DNA of 64,000 nucleotides, taken from positions 186,001-250,000 of the forward strand of contig CALEDQ010000029.1 of the NCBI GenBank assembly GCA_937949615.1, in the 5' to 3' direction. The stretch is from an uncultured bacterium. GTDB lineage: Bacteria; Muiribacteriota; Ozemobacteria; Ozemobacterales; Ozemobacteraceae. Below the pieces are notes generated by a model. It did not search any database and had not been told where the DNA came from. It saw only the letters and a list, made by a program, of their open reading frames with translations. Below, piece after piece: positions 43,017-51,344 of this stretch (within the stretch, counting starts at the first letter, position 1; the number at the start of each line of letters is the position of its first letter). A program made the position numbers and the translations under genes.

Positions 43017-43733
43017 TCAGGCATTACCCTTTTCTGATTCAGCGCGAGCTTCGTTTACATCGAGATCGTAGCCGGGGCCCATGGTTGAGCTGACGGTTAC
43101 CGATTTGATGTAGGTGCCTTTGGCACCAGTCGGCTTGGCTTTGTGAATCGCTTGAAAGAAGGCAAGAAAATTTTCTTTGAGCTTTTTGGCATCAAAAGAA
43201 GCTTTTCCAATGGCGGTGTGAATGATCCCGGCCTTTTCAACACGATACTGGAGTTTACCAGCTTTCAGTTCAGTAATAACCTTGGCTACGTCCATGGTGA
43301 CGGTACCAACCTTGGGGTTGGGCATCAGGTTGCGTGGACCAAGAATTCTACCGAGCTTACCGACAAATCTCATCATATCGGGTGTTGCGACGGCGGCATC
43401 AAAATCAACCCAGCCTCCTTCGATCTTGGCGACCAAATCTTCGGCGCCTACGAAGTCTGCTCCAGCTGCCTGGGCTTCCTGTGCTTTTGCACCGGCGGCG
43501 AAAACGACCACGCGGGTAGTTTTGCCTGAACCATGAGGCAGAACACAGCTACCGCGCAGCTGCTGATCGGCATACTTCGGGTCGAGCCCGGTGCGAACGG
43601 CAACGTCGATTGATTCATCGAACTTGGCGGTGGCAGTCTTTTTAACTCTATCAAAGCACTCTTCCACTGAATATTGTTTCAGGTGAACGAGGTCTTTCTT
43701 AGCGTTATTAAATCTTTTGGAGTGTTTCGGCAT
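43017..43733 (-). CDS. rplA: 50S ribosomal protein uL1
   Basis: A 238-residue uL1, component of the mobile L1 stalk that contacts E-site tRNA. Typical segments are FDESIDVAVRTGLDPKYADQQLRG, PHGSGKTTRVVVFA, MRFVGKLGRILGPRNLMPNPK, and the C-terminal KGTYIKSVTVSSTMGPG. The ATG at 43733 has AGGAGG seven bases ahead; a longer frame upstream lacks a site. Confidence 0.98.
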   Translation of the reverse strand: MPKHSKRFNNAKKDLVHLKQYSVEECFDRVKKTATAKFDESIDVAVRTGLDPKYADQQLRGSCVLPHGSGKTTRVVVFAAGAKAQEAQAAGADFVGAEDLVAKIEGGWVDFDAAVATPDMMRFVGKLGRILGPRNLMPNPKVGTVTMDVAKVITELKAGKLQYRVEKAGIIHTAIGKASFDAKKLKENFLAFFQAIHKAKPTGAKGTYIKSVTVSSTMGPGYDLDVNEARAESEKGNA

Positions 43734-43786
43734 CTTTGCTTCCTCCTTTCTTCGAGGGTAGAAGAGTTTACCACGGAGTGGCAAAC

Positions 43787-44212
43787 TTAGTCAACAATTT
43801 CCATACCCATGCTGCGGGCAGTGCCCTTAACGACGTTCATAGCGGCTTCGAGAGAAGCGGCGGTGAGGTCGGGCATCTTGCGTTCAGCGATTTCCTTGAT
43901 CTGCGCCTTGGTTACTTTACCAACCTTGGTGCGACCAGGAGTCTGGTTGCCCTTGGGAATGCCAGCGGCTTTTTTCAGCAAGAACGATACAGGCGGGGTT
44001 TTGGTGATGAAAGTATAAGAACGGTCAGCAAATACAGAGATTTCGACCGGAATAATTGCATCGCCTTCTTTTGCCGTCTTGTAATTGAAGTTCTTACAGA
44101 AGTCCATGATGTTAACACCATGCTGGCCAAGAGCGGGACCAACCGGGGGGGCCGGGTTTGCTTTACCAGCCGGAATCTGCAATTTAACGACAGCTACTAA
44201 TTTCTTGGCCAT
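43787..44212 (-). CDS. rplK: 50S ribosomal protein uL11
   Basis: A 141-residue uL11 with the N-terminal KLQIPAGKANPAPPVGPALG loop, which binds thiostrepton-class ligands and rRNA, and the C-terminal RNA-binding domain ending in ARSMGMEIVD. AAGGAG precedes the ATG. It follows nusG and precedes rplA in the standard order. Confidence 0.98.
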   Translation of the reverse strand: MAKKLVAVVKLQIPAGKANPAPPVGPALGQHGVNIMDFCKNFNYKTAKEGDAIIPVEISVFADRSYTFITKTPPVSFLLKKAAGIPKGNQTPGRTKVGKVTKAQIKEIAERKMPDLTAASLEAAMNVVKGTARSMGMEIVD

Positions 44213-44252
44213 AACTTAAATTAACTCCTTCTAAGAACGAATTCTTCAGTTT

Positions 44253-44798
44253 TCAAGCTTCTTCGAGCTGAATGAGATCGACCTCGATCGCGGTATCGCG
44301 ACCGAATATGAATACAAGAACCTTTGCCTTGCGTTTTTCCTGGTTGATCTCTTTGATGACACCAATAAAATCTGTGAAGGGGCCGTCGATAATCTTGACG
44401 GTCTGACCTTCGGTAAACCCGATCGGGGTCATGGCGGCTGACCGCTGTGGGCCAATACCGGCGGCGCGCAGAACGGTCTGCACTTCTTTATCATGCAGAG
44501 GCGTCGGTTTGCTGCCGAGACCTACGAAACCGGTAACACCGGGAGTGTTCTTAACAACAGTCCAGGTATCGTCGTCCATATCCATCTGAACCAGAACATA
44601 ACCAGGATAGATCTTGCGGGTCTGAGTGACACGCTCGCCGTCCTGAACGCGTTCAGCGTTTTCCTCGGGCACCAGCACCTGGAAGATGCTGTCTTTTTTG
44701 CCAAGGAGCTCAACACGGTTTTCAAGGTTCTTTTTAACCTTATATTCTGAACCGGAGTTGGTATGGATCACATACCATTTTGCTTTTAGAATATCCAC
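44253..44798 (-). CDS. nusG: Transcription termination/antitermination protein NusG
   Basis: A 181-residue NusG. The N-terminal NGN domain (WYVIHTNSGSEYKVKKNLE, PGYVLVQMDMDDDTW, GVTGFVGLGSKPTPL) binds RNA polymerase; the C-terminal KOW domain (FTEGQTVKIIDGPFTDFIG) contacts S10 or Rho. The start is GTG with AAGGG ahead, 9 bases after the secE stop. It is part of the secE-nusG-rplKAJL cluster. Confidence 0.98.
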   Translation of the reverse strand: MDILKAKWYVIHTNSGSEYKVKKNLENRVELLGKKDSIFQVLVPEENAERVQDGERVTQTRKIYPGYVLVQMDMDDDTWTVVKNTPGVTGFVGLGSKPTPLHDKEVQTVLRAAGIGPQRSAAMTPIGFTEGQTVKIIDGPFTDFIGVIKEINQEKRKAKVLVFIFGRDTAIEVDLIQLEEA

Positions 44799-44807
44799 AG
44801 TAAGCCC

Positions 44808-45035
44808 TTATCCCATTCCGCCGCCGACGATAGCTGTCAGGATCTTTCCGAACAGGATGTCGAGCAGCCCGATAAACAGTCCAAGACCGATTGAGGAAAC
44901 CACAACCACTTTGGTTGAGACCTTGACGTTCTCGTAGGTTGGCCACGAAACGCGACCATTTTTCGGTCTGACTTCAATCCAGACTTCACGCAGGAAGCGG
45001 GAGGTTTCATTCCACCAGTTTGCAATTTTGCTCAT
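44808..45035 (-). CDS. secE: Preprotein translocase subunit SecE
   Basis: A 75-residue SecE of the short, single-membrane-span type. An amphipathic helix (NWWNETSRFLREVWIEVRPKNGRVSWPTYENV) carries the conserved RPxxGRVSWPT region, followed by one membrane helix. It clamps SecY in the translocon. The ATG at 45035 has GAGGGTCAC ahead; a longer frame runs into the tRNA-Trp gene. Confidence 0.96.
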   Translation of the reverse strand: MSKIANWWNETSRFLREVWIEVRPKNGRVSWPTYENVKVSTKVVVVSSIGLGLFIGLLDILFGKILTAIVGGGMG

Positions 45036-45065
45036 GTGACCCTCGTTTCGAGTGGGGTAATCATT

Positions 45066-45138
45066 CAGGCCAAGAGGGAGTCGAACCCCCAACCCCCGGT
45101 TTTGGAGACCGGTGCTCTGCCAATTGAGCTATTGGCCT
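45066..45138 (-). tRNA. trnW: tRNA-Trp (CCA)
   Basis: On the minus strand a complete 73-base cloverleaf runs from AGGCCAA to TTGGCCT plus discriminator G. The anticodon loop CTCCAAA gives anticodon CCA. The T loop GTTCGACTC is normal. No CCA is encoded. It sits between rpmG and secE, a common position. Confidence 0.97.
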
Positions 45139-45156
45139 ATGTTCGCCAACAAATCC

Positions 45157-45306
45157 TTACTTGCCTTCTTTGTGAACGGTATGCTTGCGTTCGGCGCTGC
45201 AGTACTTGTTCAGTTCGATGCGGTCAGGATCATTGCGCTTGTTTTTCATTGACATGTAATTTTTGCGTTTGCAGCTGCTGCAAACCAGAGTAATCTTTTC
45301 GCGCAT
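45157..45306 (-). CDS. rpmG: 50S ribosomal protein bL33
   Basis: A 49-residue basic protein, easy to miss because of its size: it opens MREKITLVCSSCKRKNY and closes KYCSAERKHTVHKEGK. It is bL33, lying near the E site of the 50S subunit. Cys9, Cys12 and Cys36 of the zinc ribbon remain, but the fourth position (normally the second Cys of CPRC) is Glu39, so zinc binding is doubtful. GAGGTTAAT precedes the ATG. It lies between the tuf terminator and tRNA-Trp. Confidence 0.95.
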   Translation of the reverse strand: MREKITLVCSSCKRKNYMSMKNKRNDPDRIELNKYCSAERKHTVHKEGK

Positions 45307-45322
45307 AACATTAACCTCGCTT

Positions 45323-45346
45323 AAAAAAGCCGACCAGGTCGGCTTT
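45323..45346 (-). terminator. Rho-independent terminator after tuf
   Basis: AAAGCCGACC and GGTCGGCTTT form a ten-base-pair stem that on the minus strand ends in TTTTTTAAG. A second hairpin, GGGGCGGG with CCCGCCCC (45359-45380), lies closer to the tuf stop. Together they should end or reduce transcription between tuf and rpmG. Confidence 0.88.
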
Positions 45347-45398
45347 GAAGATCAAGAAGGGGCGGGCGTGAACCCGCCCCCACTAACGTTACAGAAAA

Positions 45399-46589
45399 TC
45401 AGCTGATGATTTTGGTTACAACGCCGGCGCCTACGGTGCGGCCGCCTTCGCGGATGGCGAAGCGGAGACCTTCTTCGCAAGCGATCGGGGTGATCAGTTC
45501 GCACTGGAATTCAGCGCGGTCACCAGGCATAACCATTTCTTTACCTTCGCCGAGCTGAACAACGCCAGTCACGTCGGTGGTTCTGAAATAGAACTGCGGT
45601 CTGTAGCCAGAGAAGAACGGAGTGTGGCGTCCGCCTTCTTCTTTGCTCAGGATGTAGACCTGAGAGTGGAATTTGGCATGGGGTTTGATGCTGCCCGGTT
45701 TGGCAAGAACCATACCGCGTTCAACGTCATTCTTTTCAATACCGCGCAGGAGGATACCTACGTTGTCGCCAGCCTGACCCTGGTCAAGGAGCTTGCGGAA
45801 CATTTCAACGCCGGTAACGGTAGTTTCACGGGTTTCACGGATACCAACGAGTTCAGCTTTGTCGCCGACTTTGATGATGCCGCGTTCAACACGACCGGTT
45901 ACAACAGTGCCGCGACCAGTGATGGTGAAAACGTCTTCGATCGGGAGAAGGAAGGGTTTGTCAAGGGCGCGTTCCGGTTCCGGGATGTAAGCGTCGAGGG
46001 TTTCAAGAAGCTTCTGAATGCATTCGCAATCGGGGCCTTTGCCACCAGCGGCAACAGCTTTAGTGGCTGAACCGCGGATGATCGGTGTATCGTCGCCGGG
46101 GAATTCATATTTGCTGAGCAGGTCGCGAACTTCGAGTTCTACGAGGTCGAGCAGTTCGGCATCGTCAACCAGGTCGCACTTGTTGAGGAAAACTACGATT
46201 TTGGGAACGCCTACCTGGCGGGCCAGGAGGATGTGTTCACGAGTCTGGGGCATCGGACCGTCAGTAGCGGCAACAACCAGAATTGCACCGTCCATCTGAG
46301 CTGCGCCGGTGATCATGTTCTTGATGTAGTCGGCGTGGCCTGGGCAGTCAACGTGAGCATAGTGGCGCTTCGGGCTTTCATATTCAACGTGGGCTGTGTT
46401 GATTGTGATACCGCGGGCTTTTTCTTCAGGAGCTGAGTCAATGTCTGCATAGTTCATTACTTTAGCTCCACCAGCTGCTGCTGATGTCATGGTGATTGCA
46501 GCGGTCAGCGTTGTTTTGCCGTGGTCGATGTGGCCGATGGTTCCAACGTTAACGTGCGGTTTGGTTCTGGTAAAAGTTTCCTTTGCCAT
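45399..46589 (-). CDS. tuf: Translation elongation factor EF-Tu
   Basis: A 396-residue EF-Tu, the GTPase that delivers aminoacyl-tRNA. The G motifs are intact: GHIDHGKTTLTAAI (P loop), DCPGHADYIKNM, NKCDLVD. Switch I has EKARGITINTAHVEYE and the C-terminus ends GAGVVTKIIS. AGGAGG lies seven bases ahead of the ATG. It follows three tRNA genes in the same transcript, as in many bacterial tufB operons. Confidence 0.99.
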   Translation of the reverse strand: MAKETFTRTKPHVNVGTIGHIDHGKTTLTAAITMTSAAAGGAKVMNYADIDSAPEEKARGITINTAHVEYESPKRHYAHVDCPGHADYIKNMITGAAQMDGAILVVAATDGPMPQTREHILLARQVGVPKIVVFLNKCDLVDDAELLDLVELEVRDLLSKYEFPGDDTPIIRGSATKAVAAGGKGPDCECIQKLLETLDAYIPEPERALDKPFLLPIEDVFTITGRGTVVTGRVERGIIKVGDKAELVGIRETRETTVTGVEMFRKLLDQGQAGDNVGILLRGIEKNDVERGMVLAKPGSIKPHAKFHSQVYILSKEEGGRHTPFFSGYRPQFYFRTTDVTGVVQLGEGKEMVMPGDRAEFQCELITPIACEEGLRFAIREGGRTVGAGVVTKIIS

Positions 46590-46646
46590 GTGGCGTCCTC
46601 CTGAGAAATTATGGGAAAATCAATATCAACCCAAAGATACGATAAA

Positions 46647-46719
46647 AGCCCGCGACCGGGATTGAACCGGTGACCTCTTGCTTACCATGCAAGTGCTCTA
46701 CCGTCTGAGCTACACGGGC
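46647..46719 (-). tRNA. trnT: tRNA-Thr (GGT)
   Basis: A 73-base cloverleaf on the minus strand with acceptor stem GCCCGTG/CGCGGGC and anticodon loop ATGGTAA (anticodon GGT) between CTTGC and GCAAG. The T arm has GGTTCAATCC. It is the last tRNA before tuf. Confidence 0.96.
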
Positions 46720-46725
46720 GATCAC

Positions 46726-46808
46726 TGGAGAGAGGTGGATTTGAACCACCGTAGGCGCTAGCCAACAGATTTACAGTCTGCCCCCTTTAGCCACTCGGGC
46801 ATCTCTCC
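46726..46808 (-). tRNA. trnY: tRNA-Tyr (GTA)
   Basis: An 83-base class II tRNA on the minus strand with acceptor GGAGAGA/TCTCTCC, anticodon loop CTGTAAA (anticodon GTA), a long variable arm and discriminator A. It lies six bases from the next tRNA. Confidence 0.96.
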
Positions 46809-46814
46809 GTCTGC

Positions 46815-46887
46815 AGCTGGCAATGGGACTTGAACCCGCAACCTGCTGATTACAAGTCAGCTGCTCTGCCAATTGAGCTATGCCAGC
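46815..46887 (-). tRNA. trnT: tRNA-Thr (TGT)
   Basis: A 73-base cloverleaf on the minus strand with acceptor GCTGGCA/TGCCAGC and anticodon loop CTTGTAA (anticodon TGT). It is the first gene of the tRNA-tuf transcript, about 40 bases from the promoter. Confidence 0.96.
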
Positions 46888-46932
46888 AGCACCAGTTCAC
46901 TTGGAACTGTACCGCGTTAACGGTATTGTCGG

Positions 46933-46961
46933 ATTATAAAGCACGCCTGATTTAATGTCAA
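46933..46961 (-). promoter_or_regulatory. Consensus sigma-70 promoter of the tRNA-tuf operon
   Basis: On the minus strand, TTGACA (46956-46961) and TATAAT (46933-46938) are exactly 17 bases apart, a full consensus. AT-rich sequence lies upstream, like an UP element. Transcription would start near 46926, about 40 bases before tRNA-Thr(TGT). Confidence 0.93.
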
Positions 46962-46969
46962 CTATTTTT

Positions 46970-48154
46970 TCAATTATTTTTAAAAAAGTCTTTCTGGCGT
47001 AAAATCTCGTACAGGGCAACCGCGGTGCTGACTGAAACATTCAGCGATGGCGTCTTGCCAGAAAGTGGAATTGATACGACATCGTCGCAGACTTTCCGGA
47101 CTCTTTCGCCCAATCCAGCGTCTTCACCACCGGCAACCAGTACAGTTTTGCCACTGTACACCACTTCGTTATATCTCTTTGGAGCATCTCCATCGAGACC
47201 GACGACCCAGAAACCATCTTCTTTGAGTTTTTCAAGCGCATCACCGAGGTTGTTTACTCTGGCAACCGGAAGATAAGCAGCAGCACCCTGGGCAGTCCGA
47301 ATCGCCCACTCGGTCATACCGGCCGAACGGTGTTTCGGAATAAGTACCCCACTGCAGCCAGAAGATTCAACGGTGCGTACAATCGCCCCAAGATTTCTTG
47401 CATCTTCGACATGATTGAGAGCGACCAGAATGCCGCGGCCGGCACAGGCTTTTGCTGAAATCTCTTCAAGCGAACAGTATGCGAAAGACCCACCGATGGC
47501 AACGATTCCCTGACTCTTGTCGCCGAATTTCCTGGCAAACAGGTCGGGGTTCATTTCCTTGACCGGAATTCCGCGGGTACTGGCAAGATCGCGAACCACA
47601 CTGCCAACCGGGCCCTTTACCGCAGTAGAAATGACTACCGAATCAATCTGCTGACCGCTTTCAAGAGCCTGAACAACTTCGTGACGCCCTTTAAGAATCA
47701 GGCGTTCATCTTCGCCGCCCTCTGTCTGCTGGACTTCGCCGGCAAATGATTTTTCGCGCATGGCCGAACTCTTTTCGAATTCAGGCTTCCGGGTTGGCCG
47801 CTCTTTGCGAAATGTCTTTTCCGGGCGATCGCCTTTTCTGGCTGGGCGATCGTCACGTTTTGCCGGCCGATCATCGCGTTTTTCATAACGATCATCACGC
47901 TTTGCCGGGCGATCTTCACGCCTTGCAGGTCGATCATCGCGTTTCGCCGGGCGGTCGTCGCGCTTTGCCGGGCGGTCATGACGTTTTTCTTCATCGCGGC
48001 CCGGAAAAGATGGTCGACCACGCTCGACAAATTTATCATCGCGATCATGTTTGCGCTCGCGCTTGTCTTCTGAAAATTTCGGCTTTCTGCCTCTTTCGCC
48101 GCCGCGTTCTTCGCGACCGCTGTCTTTACCGAAACCACTTTGCTTTTTATTCAT
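46970..48154 (-). CDS. rlmB: TrmH-family 23S rRNA 2'-O-methyltransferase with basic repeat extension
   Basis: About 394 residues. The C-terminal 245 residues are a SpoU/TrmH (RlmB-like) methyltransferase: a substrate-binding L30-like domain (ILKGRHEVVQALESGQ), then the knotted domain with NHVEDARNLGAIVRTVESSGC, the VAGGEDAGLGERV motif and the closing IPLSGKTPSLNVSVSTAVALYEI. The first 140 residues are a highly charged extension with a heptad-type repeat DRPAKRD in about seven to eight copies, likely disordered and RNA-binding. The ATG at 48154 has AAGGA seven bases ahead; an ATG at 48175 overlapping the mrnC stop is the alternative. It is the last gene of cysS-mrnC-rlmB. Confidence 0.9.
   Translation of the reverse strand: MNKKQSGFGKDSGREERGGERGRKPKFSEDKRERKHDRDDKFVERGRPSFPGRDEEKRHDRPAKRDDRPAKRDDRPARREDRPAKRDDRYEKRDDRPAKRDDRPARKGDRPEKTFRKERPTRKPEFEKSSAMREKSFAGEVQQTEGGEDERLILKGRHEVVQALESGQQIDSVVISTAVKGPVGSVVRDLASTRGIPVKEMNPDLFARKFGDKSQGIVAIGGSFAYCSLEEISAKACAGRGILVALNHVEDARNLGAIVRTVESSGCSGVLIPKHRSAGMTEWAIRTAQGAAAYLPVARVNNLGDALEKLKEDGFWVVGLDGDAPKRYNEVVYSGKTVLVAGGEDAGLGERVRKVCDDVVSIPLSGKTPSLNVSVSTAVALYEILRQKDFFKNN
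47816..47977 (-). repeat. In-frame 21-base tandem repeat encoding DRPAKRD units
   Basis: Inside the methyltransferase gene, a run of about 7.7 units encodes DRPAKRD, DRPARRE, DRYEKRD and DRPARKG variants. The DNA units are similar but not identical, so the repeat is kept at protein level. It makes a positive and negative alternating tail. Confidence 0.85.
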
Positions 48155-48164
48155 CTTATTATCC

Positions 48165-48608
48165 TTATTCTTCATTCAAACCCGCAGCCACAATCATCAG
48201 TGCCCGCAGGCGATCATTCTGTCCGGTCAGAAACAAATACCCGACCCAGGCCTCGAGAGCAGTAGCCCGGGCATATTCAGCCCGTGTTCCTGAACCGTAG
48301 CGAGCCGGCGTCTTGGCGTTACGCCAGTTTTTAACCAGTTCCTGGTCAGCTTCAGGCAGTTCCGGAAAAATCAGCTCGAACACCCGTGCCTGGGCCGTCG
48401 AACTGACAAGTTCAACGAGAGAATCATGCAAACGACCGGCGCCATCGATACCTTTCCTGACGTGGTTCATTCGCAAAGCCAGTTCATAAACCCCATCACC
48501 GATATAAGCAAGAGTGCGGGCCGGCAGACGGCCGACTTCATCCTGACTCCAGGCTTCAGCCACCAGAAATGCGTCAGAACCGCCAAGAAGCGTTTTATTT
48601 ACATCCAT
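48165..48608 (-). CDS. mrnC: Mini-ribonuclease III
   Basis: A 146-residue RNase III-fold protein without a double-stranded RNA-binding domain, matching Mini-III, which matures 23S rRNA ends. The catalytic motif LAYIGDGVYELALR and the second acidic motif near ATALEAWVGYLFL are present. The ATG at 48608 follows the cysS TGA by one base, with AAGGCCTGAT ahead. The cysS-mrnC-rlmB order is the same as in Bacillus and related genomes. Confidence 0.93.
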   Translation of the reverse strand: MDVNKTLLGGSDAFLVAEAWSQDEVGRLPARTLAYIGDGVYELALRMNHVRKGIDGAGRLHDSLVELVSSTAQARVFELIFPELPEADQELVKNWRNAKTPARYGSGTRAEYARATALEAWVGYLFLTGQNDRLRALMIVAAGLNEE

Positions 48609-48609
48609 A

Positions 48610-50058
48610 TCAGGCCTTGCGCCAGCGCATGCCTTCTTTTGTGTCTTCAATCAGAATTCCGCCGGCTTTGAGACGGTCTCTGATAGCATCGGCCACGTCG
48701 TATTTCTTACTGGCCTTCATTTCCTTGCGCAGTTCGATGATGATATCCATAATCGGCGCAATATCGAGACCACTATCAGCACGAGCCGCTTCCGGAACAA
48801 TGCCGAGAATGTCACTGCCGTAAACTTTAATCAACTGCAGAATGCGAGCGGCAGATTCCGATGAGAGCGAGCTCGAACCGATAAACCGGTTAACTTCGGT
48901 AACCATGCCATAAAGTGCGGCAATGGCGCCCGGAGTATCGAGATCGTCATCGAGACGCTCGCGAATTTTCGTTTCAACTTCATTGCACAGATTGACAGCT
49001 TCATTATCAGCGGCCCCGGCCGCCACTTTTTTGTCGACGATTTCAAGAAGCGCAATTTGCAGCTGGCTGAGACGGGTAAGACCAGTAGCAGCTGCATCGA
49101 TAGCGTCTTCGGTATAATTTGAGGGCGAACGATAATGGGTGGTCAGAACGAAAGCCCTGATCGCTTCTGGCGAATGCTTTGCCAGAAGATCCTGACAGGT
49201 TCTGAAATTACCCAGCGATTTGCCCATTTTCACGCCGTCGACAGTAACCATGTTGTTATGCATCCAGTAACGGCAGAACTGCGTGCAGTTCAATGCTTCC
49301 GACTGGGCAATCTCGCACTCGTGGTGCGGAAATTTGTTTTCGAGGCCGCCACCATGAATATCGAAGGTCTTGCCGAGATATTTGTTGGCCATTACCGAGC
49401 ATTCGATGTGCCAGCCCGGATAACCTTCGCCCCAGGGCGAGTTCCATTTAAGAATGTGGCCTGGTTCAGCCTTTTTCCAGAGGGCAAAATCGCGGGGATT
49501 GCGCTTGTCGCCGCGGCTTTCGACGCGCACGGCCTCTTTCTGTTCTTCAAGGCGGCGCCCTGAAAGCTTGCCATACTCAGGAAAAGACTCGACGTCGTAA
49601 TAGACGCTGCCATCGACGACGTAAGCATGACCTTTTTCGATCAACTTCTGCACGGCTTCGATCTGCTCGCCGATATGCTGACTGGCTCTGACATAAAAAT
49701 TCGGATGGGCCAGCCGCAGTTTTTCCATGTCGTACATATACTGACGGGTCCACTTATCGACGATTTCATAAGGGTGAACCTGATCGATGCGAGCCTGCCG
49801 CTGAATCTTGTCTTCACCTGCATCGGCATCGTCAGTCAGGTGGCCGACATCGGTGATGTTCTGCACATAACGAACCTTGAGGCCTGAGTTACGCAGATGC
49901 TTAACCAGTACATCGAAGGTAATATAGCTCTTGGCGTGGCCAAGATGGGGCGGGCCATAAACGGTCGGGCCGCAGACATAGATTCCGACATGCCCGGGCT
50001 CGATTGGTTTGAATTCTTCCTTCTGACGGGTGAGTGAATTATAAATTGATAAAGCCAT
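48610..50058 (-). CDS. cysS: Cysteinyl-tRNA synthetase
   Basis: A 482-residue class I synthetase that charges tRNA-Cys. PPHLGHAKS is the HIGH motif, and VKMGKSLGNF is the KMSKS loop in a KMGKS variant. The zinc site includes YVCGPTVYG and WHIECSVMANKYLG, then FPHHECEIAQSEA (most enzymes have HHENE). The ATG at 50058 has GGAGGG ahead; an earlier in-frame start lacks a site. It heads the cysS-mrnC-rlmB operon, divergent from gspC. Confidence 0.97.
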   Translation of the reverse strand: MALSIYNSLTRQKEEFKPIEPGHVGIYVCGPTVYGPPHLGHAKSYITFDVLVKHLRNSGLKVRYVQNITDVGHLTDDADAGEDKIQRQARIDQVHPYEIVDKWTRQYMYDMEKLRLAHPNFYVRASQHIGEQIEAVQKLIEKGHAYVVDGSVYYDVESFPEYGKLSGRRLEEQKEAVRVESRGDKRNPRDFALWKKAEPGHILKWNSPWGEGYPGWHIECSVMANKYLGKTFDIHGGGLENKFPHHECEIAQSEALNCTQFCRYWMHNNMVTVDGVKMGKSLGNFRTCQDLLAKHSPEAIRAFVLTTHYRSPSNYTEDAIDAAATGLTRLSQLQIALLEIVDKKVAAGAADNEAVNLCNEVETKIRERLDDDLDTPGAIAALYGMVTEVNRFIGSSSLSSESAARILQLIKVYGSDILGIVPEAARADSGLDIAPIMDIIIELRKEMKASKKYDVADAIRDRLKAGGILIEDTKEGMRWRKA

Positions 50059-50191
50059 AGGGCCCTCCAGACAGTTTGCAAAAATTTCAGGCAAAATGAT
50101 ACCACATAATAAATTTTCTTTCCGAAACAATTCCAGAGTATTGATAAAACGGCTGGTTGTAACCTTGGGGGAAAGGGGTTAGACTTGAGAC

Positions 50192-51238
50192 ATGTCTACC
50201 GGTATAAGCAAGAGGGAAAAAATCATCGCTGCCGCCGCAGTGACCATAGCCGGTCTGCTGCTCGGCGGGTATTTTGCTCTCAGCATACGACCGGGCAAAG
50301 GCCTGAAAATTTCGCCACCGGCGATTAATCTTTCTGATGCTCAAAAAAGTGCTGAAAACCAGCCGCAGAGGATCGACCATATTGGCTCATCATCTGTGAT
50401 GGCCTTCTTTGGCCTCGACATTTCCCCACCGGTTACCGTTGCATCTGCCGACTCCGAAATCAAAAAGCCCGAACCGCCGCCGGCCGCAACTCCGACCATG
50501 GTTATCCACACCCCGCCGCCGCCGGTCGATCTCGATAAAAAAGGCTATAAACTGCGCGGCATTGTTCTTGAAGACGGCCGCAGCGCCGCTTTTGTTTTTG
50601 TGCCCGGCGAAAAAAAAGTCGTTGTAATCAGAGAAAATGCCAGCGGCTCAGTTCGCCTGATCGAAGCCGGTCTGCGCCAGATCAGACTGCAGACCCCCGA
50701 AGGGACTGGCTATCTCGAACTCGACAGTAATAGAGCTTCCCCTGGCAGTCCAACTGGCGGGACAGGTTCTTCTGCAATGCCAGCGATACCTTCCGGCAAC
50801 AGTCCAGGATCAATAAGCACACCCGGTGGCACAGGCGCTGCCGGAATGCCGCCTCAGATCAACCAGACACCACCAAGCCCCATGCAGAACGCCGATGCAG
50901 TTGCCGGGATGATAAACCAGGGCAAACTGAGAATTTCGCAGGAACGCGGTCGTTTTTCGGTCGAAATTAACGAGATCCCCGAGCTGCTCAAGGATTATGA
51001 ACTCAAACCCGGTGACCGCATTCTCGGAACCGATGCCGGCGAATTCAGAAGGTCTCAGGATGTAGCTTTAAATCTTGGTTCAGCCGGCGAAAAATCGTAT
51101 GGGCTAAAAATCCAGAGAAACGGTAAAGTAATTAATTTGAGAGCCCAGAGGCGGCAGCCACCAATCGGCACAGCTTCCGGTTCGCCTTCTCTGACCCCGC
51201 CGCCCAGCCAACAGCCAGCCCTAAATGACAAAAAATAA
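50192..51238 (+). CDS. gspC: Type II secretion protein GspC
   Basis: A 348-residue GspC, which links the inner-membrane platform to the secretin. One membrane helix lies at about 11-32, a Pro-rich linker follows, and the HR domain (GYKLRGIVLEDGRSAAFVFV) lies at about 117-170. A Gly/Ser/Pro-rich linker at about 180-230 leads to a C-terminal PDZ-like domain with LKPGDRILGTDAGEF and YGLKIQRNGKVINL. It is the first gene of gspCDEF. Confidence 0.87.
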   Translation: MSTGISKREKIIAAAAVTIAGLLLGGYFALSIRPGKGLKISPPAINLSDAQKSAENQPQRIDHIGSSSVMAFFGLDISPPVTVASADSEIKKPEPPPAATPTMVIHTPPPPVDLDKKGYKLRGIVLEDGRSAAFVFVPGEKKVVVIRENASGSVRLIEAGLRQIRLQTPEGTGYLELDSNRASPGSPTGGTGSSAMPAIPSGNSPGSISTPGGTGAAGMPPQINQTPPSPMQNADAVAGMINQGKLRISQERGRFSVEINEIPELLKDYELKPGDRILGTDAGEFRRSQDVALNLGSAGEKSYGLKIQRNGKVINLRAQRRQPPIGTASGSPSLTPPPSQQPALNDKK

Positions 51239-51274
51239 AAAGTCATTGACAGAGCCTGAGATTTAAATACTTTT

Positions 51275-51305
51275 CCCGATTAACGTCGGGTTTCCTTGCC
51301 CGACG
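51275..51305 (+). other. Two overlapping hairpins between gspC and gspD
   Basis: CCCGA (51275-51279) can pair with TCGGG (51286-51290), followed by TTTCCTTG. Alternatively CGTCGGG (51284-51290) can pair with CCCGACG (51299-51305). The two stems exclude each other, as in an attenuator. The T tract is weak, so this could also be chance. Confidence 0.35.
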
Positions 51306-51344
51306 CCGCAGCTATCCTGACTCAACCTGTATCGGGGAAATAAG

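Noticed and set aside
47816..47977. 21-base repeats considered as a CRISPR array
   Set aside because: Units are contiguous without spacers, are in frame and encode DRPAKRD heptapeptides.
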